This document shows positions 18,637 to 27,123 of a DNA stretch of 64,000 nucleotides, piece after piece. The notes below the pieces were generated by a model. It saw only the letters and a program-made list of their open reading frames with translations, did not search any database and had not been told where the DNA came from. Numbering within the stretch: the stretch's first letter is position 1; every line of letters begins with the position of its first letter. The position numbers and the translations under genes were made by a program. The stretch lies in the NCBI RefSeq assembly GCF_037095755.1, contig NZ_JBAWKJ010000003.1:558001-622000 (forward strand). The letters are read 5' to 3'. The stretch is from Sphingopyxis sp. CCNWLW2. GTDB taxonomy: Bacteria; Pseudomonadota; Alphaproteobacteria; Sphingomonadales; Sphingomonadaceae.

Positions 18637-19512
18637 TTATGCGGTCGCGGCGATTTCATCGGCCAGCCAGCTGCGGAAGCGCAGCATCGCGTCGCTTTCG
18701 GGGCGCGACATCAGGCGGGTGAGCCAGTAGCGGCCGGCGTCGATCGTGACCCCGAAGGGCTGGACGAGCAGTTCGGCGGCGAGTTCGCGGGTGAACATCG
18801 AAGGCGGCGCGAGCGCGACGCCCTGACCCGCCGCGGCGGCGGTCGCCATCAAGGCCGAGCTGTCGAAGACGGGGCCGCGCAGCACGGGGACGGGGACGCC
18901 CGCGGCGGCGAACCAGAGCGCCCATTCGTCGGCGCGGTACGAGCGCAGCAGCCGCTCGTGGATCAGGTCGGCAGGGGTCTTGAGGCGCGCGGCGATCGCG
19001 GGGGCACAGACCGGCGCCATCGGCGCGGCGAGCAAAGGTTCGGCATGGGTGCCGTGCCACGCGCCGTCGCCGAAGCGGATCGCATAGTCGAGCGCCTCGC
19101 CCGCGAGGTCGACGCGGTTGTTGTTCGTCGAGATGCGGAGGTCGATCGCGGGGTGCAGGCGCGCGAAGGCGTCGAGGCGCGGGAGCAGCCAGCCGGTCGC
19201 AAAGGTGCCGACGACGCCGACCTTGAGCGCCTCGCGGAAGCGGCCGCCCGCATATTGATCGAGCGTCGCGGCGACGCGGTCGAAGGCATCGGCGACGACG
19301 GGGACGAGCGCATGGCCCTCGTCGGTGAGCGCGAGTCCGCGCGGCAGACGGTGGAAGAGGCGCGTGCCGAGGCGGCGTTCGAGCTGCGCGACCTGATGGC
19401 TGACCGCGCCCTGGCTGACGCAGAGCTCGATCGCGGCGCGGGTGAAATTGAGGTGGCGCGCCGCGGCCTCAAAGGCGCGGAGGGCGTTCAAGGGGAGTTG
19501 GGCGCGATCCAT
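18637..19512 (-). CDS. LysR-family regulator, AmpR/GcvA type
   Basis: 291 residues. The N-terminal winged HTH reads LPLNALRAFEAAARHLNFTRAA, then CVSQGAVSHQVAQLERRLG and LFHRLPRGLALTDEG, which is the AmpR/GcvA subgroup of LysR. The rest is the periplasmic-binding-like effector domain. It is divergent from a metallo-beta-lactamase gene with 93 bases between the start codons, the usual layout of ampR with its target, so it probably controls that gene and itself. Effector unknown; muropeptides are the known ligands of AmpR. Confidence 0.92.
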   Translation of the reverse strand: MDRAQLPLNALRAFEAAARHLNFTRAAIELCVSQGAVSHQVAQLERRLGTRLFHRLPRGLALTDEGHALVPVVADAFDRVAATLDQYAGGRFREALKVGVVGTFATGWLLPRLDAFARLHPAIDLRISTNNNRVDLAGEALDYAIRFGDGAWHGTHAEPLLAAPMAPVCAPAIAARLKTPADLIHERLLRSYRADEWALWFAAAGVPVPVLRGPVFDSSALMATAAAAGQGVALAPPSMFTRELAAELLVQPFGVTIDAGRYWLTRLMSRPESDAMLRFRSWLADEIAATA

Positions 19513-19528
19513 GGCCTGTCATCAATTA

Positions 19529-19549
19529 TTCTCATGGCTTTGTCGAGAA
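19529..19549. promoter_or_regulatory. Candidate LysR operator (T-N11-A dyad)
   Basis: TTCTC-N11-GAGAA, a perfect 5-bp dyad with the LysR T-N11-A spacing, in the gap between the LysR gene and the beta-lactamase gene, 17 bases from the LysR start. Confidence 0.55.
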
Positions 19550-19605
19550 ATCATGCTTTGTGGGCGGCGGCGCGGCGCGGCATCCCGGCGGGGAAGGAGA
19601 CGGAT

Positions 19606-20520
19606 ATGATCGCGATGATGACAATTGCCGCCTGGCTGGCGGGCGTGAGCCATGTGCCGCTGCCGCTCGTCCAGGAGGCGAAGGCGCAGACGGTGGCGGG
19701 CGCGGTCGCGCCGGACGCCGACGACCCGTTGACGCGGCCGATTGCGGCTTCGCGTGCGGCCGAATGGCTCGAGCCTGCCAAACCTGAGAAGATTTTCGGG
19801 ACGAGCTATCTGGTCGGGTTTGGCGGGCTGAGCGTCGCGCTGATCGATACCGGCGACGGGTTGGTGCTGGTCGACGGCGCGCTGCCGCAGGCGGCGCCCG
19901 CGATCCTCGCCAATGTCCGCGCGCTGGGGTTTGACCCCAAAGACATCAAATTTATTCTGAGCACTGAACCACATTTCGACCATGCCGGCGGGATCGCCGC
20001 GCTGGCGCGCGACACCGGCGCGACGGTGGTCGCGAGCGCGCGCGGCGCCGAAGGGCTGCGCACGGGCAAACATGCGGTGGACGACCCGCAGCTCGCTTAC
20101 GGCGGCAGCTGGCCCGCCGTGACGCGGCTGCGCGTGATCGGCGACGGCGAGGTGCTGAAGCTGGGCAAGACGGCGATCACGGCGGTGGCGACGCCTGGGC
20201 ACACGATGGGGAGCATGAGCTGGAGCTGGCAGGCGTGCGAGAAGCAGACGTGCAAGGCCATCGTTTTTGCGTCGAGCCTCAATCCGGTGTCGGCCGATGA
20301 CTATCGTTATACTGCGCCGTCGAGCGCGCCGATCGTGAAGGCGTTCGAAGCGAGTCATCGCAAGATGGACGCGCTCGCATGCGACATCCTGATTTCCGCG
20401 CACCCCGATAATGCGGGGAGTGGGCGGTACAGCGAAACCCCCGGTGCGTGCCGCGCCTATGCCGACCGATCGCGAAAAGCGTTGGCTGCGCGGCTCGCGA
20501 AGGAAAGGGCCGGAGACTGA
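19606..20520 (+). CDS. Subclass B3 metallo-beta-lactamase, E116 variant
   Basis: 304 residues from the ATG at 19606, with GGAAGGAGA just upstream and a signal-like N-terminus (MIAMMTIAAWLAGVSHVPLP). MBL-fold zinc ligands: the canonical B3 H116-x-H118-x-D120-H121 appears as E121-P-H123-F-D125-H126, then H199 (ATPGHTMGSMSW) and H266 (ISAHPDNAGSG). The start of the fold (GTSYLVGFGGLSVALIDTGDG) is typical B3. Glu in place of His116 matches the described B3-E group that includes SIE-1 from Sphingobium. Expected to be periplasmic and to hydrolyse beta-lactams, but zinc affinity and spectrum cannot be read from sequence. Likely regulated by the divergent LysR protein. Confidence 0.9.
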   Translation: MIAMMTIAAWLAGVSHVPLPLVQEAKAQTVAGAVAPDADDPLTRPIAASRAAEWLEPAKPEKIFGTSYLVGFGGLSVALIDTGDGLVLVDGALPQAAPAILANVRALGFDPKDIKFILSTEPHFDHAGGIAALARDTGATVVASARGAEGLRTGKHAVDDPQLAYGGSWPAVTRLRVIGDGEVLKLGKTAITAVATPGHTMGSMSWSWQACEKQTCKAIVFASSLNPVSADDYRYTAPSSAPIVKAFEASHRKMDALACDILISAHPDNAGSGRYSETPGACRAYADRSRKALAARLAKERAGD

Positions 20521-20542
20521 CCCTCCTTCGGCCGCGACTCTG

Positions 20543-21376
20543 TCAGGGAAGCGGCGGCTCCGCCTGGAACGGATCATAGCGGGCCGGGTCATAGGCACCG
20601 AAACGCACGGCGCCCTCGGTTTCGCTCCATCCTTTCGACAGGGCGATCGCTACTTCGCCGCCATCGTTGAGGAGGGCGCGGTGCACGGCGGCGCAGGGCA
20701 CCGATGCCTGATCGCGACAGACCAGCGGCCCCGGCGGGAGCGGATCGGATCGCCAGATCTGGCGAAGGGTAGCGGCGGCGGCGGGATCGTCGGCCTGCAG
20801 CTGGCGCCAGGGGCCTTCGGCGAGCGCCGCGACGTCGGTGCGGCCGGCAAGCAGCTCTGTCAGGGCGGCTTCGTGGGTGCCCGCATGGCGCCGCGTCGCA
20901 AAAGCCGGGGCGCGACCGGTGCTTCGCAGCGCGGCCGCCTGAACCAGTGCGCCGGACGTCGAGCCCGGCAGCACTTCGGTGTAGCGCAAGTCGCCGGCGC
21001 GCGCGCCGACGGCGTCGAGCGATGCGAGGCCGCTGTCGCGGCGCACCAGCAGGACGCCCCGATAGCGATCGAGCACGGCCGGAGGCGTGGAAAGGACGGC
21101 GATCGGCCGGACATCGGGGCAGGAGCGAGCCTCGACGAATGCGCCGAGATTGGTCATCGCAATATCGATCTCGCCGCGGCAGAGCGCCTTCGCCAGCGCT
21201 TCGGGCGTATCGAGCAAGCGGACCTCGGTCGGCCGCCCCGACGCGCGTTCGACGAGTGCGGCAAGCGGCGCCAGCGCAACCGACCGATCGTAACGCGGAT
21301 AATGATAGGTGCCGATGCGCAGCGCCGGTGGTGTTTCAACCGGCGACGCCCACGCCGCGAGAAGGGTCAGAAGCAT
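20543..21376 (-). CDS. PhnD-like phosphonate/phosphite-type substrate-binding protein
   Basis: 277 residues with a short signal-like start (MLLTLLAAWASPVETPP), then LRIGTYHYPRYDRSVALAPLAALVE, EIDIAMTNLGAFVE, GVLLVRRDSGLASL and YTEVLPGSTSGALVQ: the type-II periplasmic binding fold of PF12974 (PhnD-like). No ABC permease or ATPase is adjacent, so it is an orphan; such orphans can act as sensors or receptors for other systems. Convergent with the beta-lactamase gene, stops 22 bases apart. Confidence 0.75.
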   Translation of the reverse strand: MLLTLLAAWASPVETPPALRIGTYHYPRYDRSVALAPLAALVERASGRPTEVRLLDTPEALAKALCRGEIDIAMTNLGAFVEARSCPDVRPIAVLSTPPAVLDRYRGVLLVRRDSGLASLDAVGARAGDLRYTEVLPGSTSGALVQAAALRSTGRAPAFATRRHAGTHEAALTELLAGRTDVAALAEGPWRQLQADDPAAAATLRQIWRSDPLPPGPLVCRDQASVPCAAVHRALLNDGGEVAIALSKGWSETEGAVRFGAYDPARYDPFQAEPPLP

Positions 21377-21442
21377 GACCGCGCGATGGACGCGACGGTA
21401 GCCGAAGCAAAGGATTCTCCGACGAACGACATGTCGGCGCGA

Positions 21443-22711
21443 CTAGCGATCCAGCACCAGACAGGCCTGACCGCTCTTGCGCACGCTTGCGCAGAAGCTT
21501 TCGGCTTCGCCCTTGTTCGCGAAGCCGCCGGCCTGGAGACGGGTGAGCTTGCCGCTCTTGACCAGATAGGGTGTGCGCCCGGCGAAAGCGGGATTCTTCT
21601 TTTCGAGCGCGGCCCAGAGGCTCCGGGCGTTTGCCTCGACCCCGAAGGCGCCGAGCTGGGCGCGCCAGGGGCTGGCGGTGCCGTTGTGGACGCGCACCGG
21701 CGCCGGCGCGGCGGTGGCGGTGGCGACGGGGGCGGCCTTGACGGGTGCGGGCTTGACCGGCGCGGGTTTGGGTTCGGCGGGCTTGGGCGCGGGCTTTGCG
21801 GGCTCGGCCTTCGGCGGCAGCTTTCCGCTTTCGGGCGGCGCGGCATAGCTTGTGCCCGGCTGGCCGGTGGCGGCGACGGCGTTGGCGGTCGCTTCGGCGG
21901 CCGCGGCTGCGGCGGCACTCGCCACGGGGGACGAGGCCACAGCGACGCTGCGGACGGGTTCGGGCTTAGGCTGCGGTGCGGGCTTGGCGGGCGGCGTGTC
22001 GATCACTGGGGGCGGCGTATAGCGGGTGCCGGGGGTCGAGGCGGGCAGGCTCGCGACCTTGACGGGCGAGGCGGCCGGCACGGGTTTGGGCGCGGGCGGC
22101 GCCGCGGCGTTGACCGCCGCGAGGCGGGCCTGCTGTTCGCCGCGTTCGATTTCGGGGAGCAGCGCGAGGCCGCGCTGGCGCTGGTCGAGCGGGATCAGAT
22201 TGTCGAGCTGCGCAAGGCGCGCCGAAGCGATGCTGAGCCCGGCGTCGCTCGCGCGCTTGGTCAGCGCATAGGCGCGCGGCCAGTCCTCTGCCGCGAGGTC
22301 GCCGTTGAAGTGCGCGGTGCCCAGAACATATTGCGCGCGCGGTTCGCCGCGCGCGGCCGAATTGAGGATGAAGGGCATCGCCTCTTGCCGGCGGTTCGCG
22401 GTGAAGAGCACGAGACCGAGATTATCTTCCGCCTGCAAATGTCCTTGCTTGGCGGCGCGGCGATACCATGCCTCCGCCTGCACGAGGTCGGCGGGAACGC
22501 CGCGGCCGAGTTTATACGCCTGGCCGAGGTTGAACTGCGCATCGGCGTCGCCGGCAAGCGCGAGCGGACGCCATTCGGCGACCGCGGCCGCATAATTTCC
22601 CGCCTGCCAGGCATCGACGCCATCCTTGACGTCGGCATGGGCGGGCGCCGCCAGCATCGATGCCGCGAGCAACGGCAAAGCCAGCGAAAGGACGGTGCGG
22701 AAAGAACGCAT
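21443..22711 (-). CDS. Sel1-repeat and SPOR-domain exported protein
   Basis: 422 residues from the ATG at 22711 (TTGGAG six bases upstream; a start at 22738 is less likely). Signal peptide ending APAHA. Sel1/TPR-like repeats at about residues 28-190 (FNLGQAYKLGRGVPADLVQA, then AEAWYRRAAKQGHLQAE). A long Pro/Ala/Lys linker covers about 200-345, and a SPOR domain ends the protein (PWRAQLGAFGVEANARSLW to GQACLVLDR). SPOR domains bind glycan strands lacking stem peptides at division sites. Divergent from the parA-like cluster, which has a second SPOR protein. Confidence 0.88.
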   Translation of the reverse strand: MRSFRTVLSLALPLLAASMLAAPAHADVKDGVDAWQAGNYAAAVAEWRPLALAGDADAQFNLGQAYKLGRGVPADLVQAEAWYRRAAKQGHLQAEDNLGLVLFTANRRQEAMPFILNSAARGEPRAQYVLGTAHFNGDLAAEDWPRAYALTKRASDAGLSIASARLAQLDNLIPLDQRQRGLALLPEIERGEQQARLAAVNAAAPPAPKPVPAASPVKVASLPASTPGTRYTPPPVIDTPPAKPAPQPKPEPVRSVAVASSPVASAAAAAAAEATANAVAATGQPGTSYAAPPESGKLPPKAEPAKPAPKPAEPKPAPVKPAPVKAAPVATATAAPAPVRVHNGTASPWRAQLGAFGVEANARSLWAALEKKNPAFAGRTPYLVKSGKLTRLQAGGFANKGEAESFCASVRKSGQACLVLDR

Positions 22712-22969
22712 CTTATTCTCCAATGACTTGCGCCGCATAAGGCCGGCTGCAGTCCCCGGGGGCTTTATAACGGCAATTGGCTAACACGGCGTTAGCGACA
22801 AAGTGCGCCGCGCCGAACTTGATCCGTTCTGGCACAAGTCCGCCTTAGGGGTTCGTTTACCATATTCGCGAGGAAGTCGTTCACCCTCTTTTTATCATCG
22901 TTAACCCAATTTTAGCGCCCCGCATGGCATCCCTTCGCCGAATTTAGGATTTTCCGAGGGGGTAACGCA

Positions 22970-23692
22970 GTGCGCGTATTGGCATTGGCTTCACAGAAAG
23001 GCGGGTCGGGAAAGACCACGCTGTCGGGGCACCTCGCGGTGCAGGCGCAGCTTGCGGGCGCCGGCCCCGTCGTTCTGATCGACATCGATCCGCAGGGCTC
23101 GCTCGCCGACTGGTGGAACGAGCGCGAAACCGACCTTCCGGCGTTCGCCCAGACCACGGTCGCCCGGCTGGCCTCCGACCTCGAAATCCTGCGCCAGCAG
23201 GGCTTTAAACTGGCGGTCATCGATACACCGCCGGCGATCACCATGGCGATCCAGAGCGTGATTTCGGTCGCTGAACTGATCGTCGTTCCGACCCGCCCAA
23301 GCCCGCACGACCTGCGCGCCGTCGGCGCCACCGTCGACCTTTGCGAACGCGCCGGCAAGCCGCTGGTGTTCGTCGTCAACGGTGCGACGCCGAAGGCCAA
23401 GATCACCAGCGAAGCCGCGGTCGCGCTGTCGCAGCACGGCACCGTCGCGCCGATCACGCTGCACCACCGCACCGATTATGCCGCGTCGATGATCGACGGC
23501 CGCACGGTGATGGAAGTCGATCCCAACGGACGCTCGGCCGACGAGATCCGCCAGCTGTGGACTTATATGAACGACCGCCTCGAAAAGAATTTCCGCAGGA
23601 CCGTATTTGCCGCGCCGCTGCCCACACAGGGCAATTATGGCGCGGTTCGCCCGATGGGTGGTGGCTTTGGCCGCCGCATCGCTGGCCAGTGA
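22970..23692 (+). CDS. ParA family ATPase
   Basis: 240 residues from a GTG at 22970 with GAGGGGG upstream. Deviant Walker A (QKGGSGKTT), Walker A' (VLIDIDPQGSLADWW) and Walker B (LAVIDTPPA) are complete. It lacks an N-terminal DNA-binding extension, as in small chromosomal or type-Ib ParA proteins. The next gene, 17 bases on, would be the small partner. No ParB is nearby, so positioning of an envelope or chromosomal cargo rather than plasmid partition is likely. Confidence 0.9.
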   Translation: MRVLALASQKGGSGKTTLSGHLAVQAQLAGAGPVVLIDIDPQGSLADWWNERETDLPAFAQTTVARLASDLEILRQQGFKLAVIDTPPAITMAIQSVISVAELIVVPTRPSPHDLRAVGATVDLCERAGKPLVFVVNGATPKAKITSEAAVALSQHGTVAPITLHHRTDYAASMIDGRTVMEVDPNGRSADEIRQLWTYMNDRLEKNFRRTVFAAPLPTQGNYGAVRPMGGGFGRRIAGQ

Positions 23693-23709
23693 CGGGGAGT
23701 ACGGGAATC

Positions 23710-24405
23710 ATGGGCGAACCAAAACCTCTCGCATCGCTGAGCGCCGGCCTGCTTGCCCGCAAGGGTGGAGCGCGTCCCGCCATGCGCCGCCAGCCGCTCG
23801 GTAGCGGCCCCGCAACGATGAACAGCGGCGGTTATGACGACCTGGGCTGGAACGACATGGGATATGATGTCGATCCCGACCAGTCGGCCGAACCCGCGCG
23901 CCTGGTCGATCTGAAGCCGCTGCTCACCGGATCGGTGCTGGCGCATAATGTCGAGGCCGAACATGCGGTCGACGACAGCGTGGGTCACGAACTGACGCAG
24001 GAATTTTCGGCTGAATATACCGGTGATTTTGCCGCTCCGGTCGACGATTACGGCGTCGACCAGTATGAGGCCGAAGCGCCCGAAGTGCCCGAAATCGTCC
24101 GCCAGCAGGAATCGCTGATCGAGCGCGTCGCCGCCGTGGCACGCAAGGTCGAAGCACGCCCGGCACCGGCACCGAAGAAGGAAAAGGCGCCGCGCGCGCT
24201 TCGTGCTCGCGAAAAGGCGGCGTTCACGCTGCGCCTCGATGCCGAGCGCCATCTGCGCCTGCGCCTCGCGAGCGCGGTGACGAACCGGTCGTCGCAGGTG
24301 ATCCTGACCGACCTGCTCGACGAATATCTGTCTTCGCTGCCCGAAATCGACGCGATGGCGAGCCGCCTGCCGGCCGCACGCCCGGCGCGCCGCGTGGCGC
24401 GCTGA
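23710..24405 (+). CDS. Ribbon-helix-helix-like partner of ParA
   Basis: 231 residues; GGGGAG lies upstream of the ATG at 23710. The first 150 residues are acidic and low in complexity. The C-terminal 60 residues (EKAAFTLRLDAERHLRLRLA, then SSQVILTDLLDEYL) have the beta-strand plus two-helix pattern of an RHH DNA-binding domain. It lies between the ParA gene and a SPOR lipoprotein in one transcript and probably links ParA to DNA or cargo. Function inferred from context. Confidence 0.7.
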   Translation: MGEPKPLASLSAGLLARKGGARPAMRRQPLGSGPATMNSGGYDDLGWNDMGYDVDPDQSAEPARLVDLKPLLTGSVLAHNVEAEHAVDDSVGHELTQEFSAEYTGDFAAPVDDYGVDQYEAEAPEVPEIVRQQESLIERVAAVARKVEARPAPAPKKEKAPRALRAREKAAFTLRLDAERHLRLRLASAVTNRSSQVILTDLLDEYLSSLPEIDAMASRLPAARPARRVAR

Positions 24406-24427
24406 AGAGAAAAATGGGGGACCCGTT

Positions 24428-25819
24428 ATGAACCGCAAGATGCTGATGAACCTGGCCGTTTCAGGTTTTGTCCTGAGCGTGGCCACCGGATGCAGCGGCA
24501 TGGGCAAGATGGCCGATGCGCCGTCGCGCGCCGCCGGCAAGCCCGCGATCGCCGCCAAGTCGGCGAGCGATGCGCGCGTCGCGCTCGAAGCCGGGAAAGC
24601 CAGCAAGGCGGTCGGCCTGGCCGAAGCCGCGGTTGCGGGCAGCCCGCGCGATGCAAATTATCGCGCGTTGCTGGGACAGGCGTATCTGAACGACGGGCGC
24701 TTTGCATCGGCGACCGCGGCGCTGACCGAGGCGATCGAACTTGGCGCGAGCGACGGCAATACGGTGCTTTCCCTGGCGCTCGCGCAAATCGCACAGGGCA
24801 AGAATGCCGATGCCGTTACGCTGCTGACCCAGCATCGCGGGACGGTGCCGGCGTCGGATCTCGGGCTGGCGCTGGCGCTCGCCGGGGACAATGAAGGCGC
24901 AATCTATGTGCTGAGCGAAGCGGCGCGGGCCGAAGGCGCCGACGCGCGGACGCGGCAGAATCTGGCGCTGGCGTTCGCGCTGTCGGGCCGCTGGGCACAG
25001 GCGCGCATTCTCGCTTCGCAGGATCTGTCGATCGCCAAGCTCGAAGGGCGGATGGCCGAATGGTCGAAGCTGGCCGAACAGCCCGATGCGCAGATGCGCG
25101 TCGCGAGCCTGATCGGGACGAAGGCGCGGCAAGATGCCGGCATGCCGGTCCAGCTCGCGCTGAGCAATTTCGGCGCCCCACAAATGGCCGCGGCCGAGCC
25201 GGCAACCCAGCTCGCGAGCGCCGATCCGGCGCCGGTCGCCGACTATGCGCCGCCGCCGCCCGTCCTTGCCGACGCGAGCAGCGCGATCCGCAGCGTCGAA
25301 CTGCCGATGCCCACGCGCACCGCCGACGGCGTCGTGCCGGTGACCGAATTACCGCAGCCGAAACCCGCGGGCGAGGTGATCCTCGCCGACGCCGCGCCCT
25401 ATCGCGCCGCACCGCGTGTAGCGGGTGAGGGGCGTGTTCGTCCCGCACAGCAGCAGGCGATCGAGCTTGCGACGGTGCTGATCCCGAAGGCGATGGGTTT
25501 CGACGCGAAAAAGCCGACCGGCTGGGCGGTGCAGCTTGGCGCCTATGACAGCCTGGGTATCGCCAAGGAAAAATGGGGCAGCCTGAAAAAGCGCAATGGC
25601 GCGCTGGCGAATTTCCCCGCGTCGAGCCATGCCGCGACGGTGAACGGCCGCAATTTCTATCGCCTGACGGTGAACGGTCTCGCGACGCGCGCTGACGCGA
25701 CGAGCCTGTGCAATCAGCTGAAGGCGCAGGGCCAGACCTGCTTCATCCGTGCGATGGGCGGCGGCGAGGCGATCCAGTGGGCGTCGAAGGCCGACGCGAT
25801 GCGGCTCGCTTCGCGCTAA
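24428..25819 (+). CDS. TPR and SPOR-domain lipoprotein
   Basis: 463 residues. Lipoprotein signal with lipobox near residues 18-22 (VATGC). TPR repeats follow (ARVALEAGKASKAVGLAEAA, then NYRALLGQAYLNDGRF and LAFALSGRWAQARILA). A Pro/Ala linker leads to a C-terminal SPOR domain (GWAVQLGAYDSLGIAKEKWG to GQTCFIRAMGG). Third gene of the parA cluster, 22 bases after the RHH-like gene. It probably anchors in the outer membrane and binds septal peptidoglycan. Confidence 0.87.
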   Translation: MNRKMLMNLAVSGFVLSVATGCSGMGKMADAPSRAAGKPAIAAKSASDARVALEAGKASKAVGLAEAAVAGSPRDANYRALLGQAYLNDGRFASATAALTEAIELGASDGNTVLSLALAQIAQGKNADAVTLLTQHRGTVPASDLGLALALAGDNEGAIYVLSEAARAEGADARTRQNLALAFALSGRWAQARILASQDLSIAKLEGRMAEWSKLAEQPDAQMRVASLIGTKARQDAGMPVQLALSNFGAPQMAAAEPATQLASADPAPVADYAPPPPVLADASSAIRSVELPMPTRTADGVVPVTELPQPKPAGEVILADAAPYRAAPRVAGEGRVRPAQQQAIELATVLIPKAMGFDAKKPTGWAVQLGAYDSLGIAKEKWGSLKKRNGALANFPASSHAATVNGRNFYRLTVNGLATRADATSLCNQLKAQGQTCFIRAMGGGEAIQWASKADAMRLASR

Positions 25820-25841
25820 AAGACTTTACCCGGATAAGGGG

Positions 25842-25873
25842 GAGGGGCGTGGCCGCGAGGCCGCGCCTCTTTT
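25842..25873 (+). terminator. Terminator of the parA-SPOR operon
   Basis: GC-rich imperfect stem GAGGGGCGTGGCC/GGCCGCGCCTC followed by TTTTG, 22 bases after the SPOR lipoprotein stop. Confidence 0.75.
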
Positions 25874-26020
25874 GTTTGGGGTCGTCGCGATTTGCCGTTG
25901 CGTCGGCACCTATTCAATATTCATCGAATATATCCGCGTCATTATCTTCGTTATTTTCTGTATTCGTCTTGACGATGCGGTGGTGGATGGCAAGAAGGTT
26001 GGAATTCTCAGGGGGATTCC

Positions 26021-26941
26021 ATGCATTACCAACGCTTTGCCGCTATCAGTCTGAGCTGCGCCCTGTTGTCCGCTTGCGGTGGCGGCGGGGGTGGCGGCGT
26101 CAATTCGACTTCGCCGCCACCGAGCGCAAACGCCAACAGTTCGCTCGTGAACTTGCAGTATAGCGAGGATTTCATCGGCCGCGCGGCGATCATCCGCTAC
26201 AATGTTTCGCGGGCGACCGGCGGTGCGACGGTGCGCGATCCGCGCGAAAATCTGGGCGCGCAAATCCGCTATGACGCGGTGAACAAAACCTATCTGCTGG
26301 CTGGCACGACCTATCCGTCGTCGACCTTTGGTCCGGCCAACCGGGACGCCGGGTCGAGCGGCGCGGTCATCACCGCCTATGAGAAAGTCAGCGGCAACCG
26401 GCAGGAAAATCTGGCGTTATTCAATCCCGGTCCGGCCAACACCGAGCTGGCGCTCACCTATACCAGCTATGGCGCGTTGCAGACGATCACCGACAATGGC
26501 GCGACGGTCGATGTTGCGACCGCCTTTTTCACCTATGGCGTCCAGACTGCGGCGAGCGACATGCCGCGGACCGGATCGGTCAATTATCGCACACGGATCG
26601 ACGGCCAGTACGCCGACGCGACCGGCGTCTATTCGGTTTCGGGTCCGAGCAGCTTCTCCGCCAATTTCGGGGCGGGCACGATCGCCTTTTCGATGGATCC
26701 GGTCGGCCAGAATGTCGTCACCGGTGGCATGAAAAGCCTAGGGTCGCACACGATGACCGGGTCGATCGCCATCGGCAACCAGTTCAACGCCTCGACCGAG
26801 TTCAGCCGCCCTTATGGTAGCAGTGTCGCGGGCTATTTCTATGGCCCCGGCGCCGCCGAACTCGGTGGAACCTTCCTGATCAGGGACAACACGGGGGGAA
26901 GCGGCGCCGGCGCGGGCATCGTGGTTGGCAAGAAGAACTGA
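26021..26941 (+). CDS. Transferrin-binding-protein-like lipoprotein
   Basis: 306 residues with a lipoprotein signal (LLSACGG lipobox at residues 16-22) and a poly-Gly stretch straight after the Cys. The C-terminal barrel-like region with AGYFYGPGAAELGGTFLIRD is the hallmark end of TbpB-like and Slam-dependent surface lipoproteins. Ligand unknown; no TonB receptor or Slam gene is next to it. The 182 bases after it hold no gene. Confidence 0.75.
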   Translation: MHYQRFAAISLSCALLSACGGGGGGGVNSTSPPPSANANSSLVNLQYSEDFIGRAAIIRYNVSRATGGATVRDPRENLGAQIRYDAVNKTYLLAGTTYPSSTFGPANRDAGSSGAVITAYEKVSGNRQENLALFNPGPANTELALTYTSYGALQTITDNGATVDVATAFFTYGVQTAASDMPRTGSVNYRTRIDGQYADATGVYSVSGPSSFSANFGAGTIAFSMDPVGQNVVTGGMKSLGSHTMTGSIAIGNQFNASTEFSRPYGSSVAGYFYGPGAAELGGTFLIRDNTGGSGAGAGIVVGKKN

Positions 26942-27123
26942 TCGTTCCGGGCGGTGATCCTTTTCGCCCGAGCCCGTTCTGCCCGGCGCTTTTCATAGTC
27001 TACTTGCCCGGCGCAGGCAGCCGCGCGAGCTGGACGACGACGAATCGGTTATCCATCGGGGGTGGTCCGAGGGGGGCTCGCAAGGGGCATTGCCCGATTG
27101 AAGCCCGCTGGTTGCCGCGGACT

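Noticed and set aside
20411..22726. 771-codon plus-strand frame
   Set aside because: Spans the complement of the PhnD-like and Sel1-SPOR genes; composition is mostly Arg and Gly.
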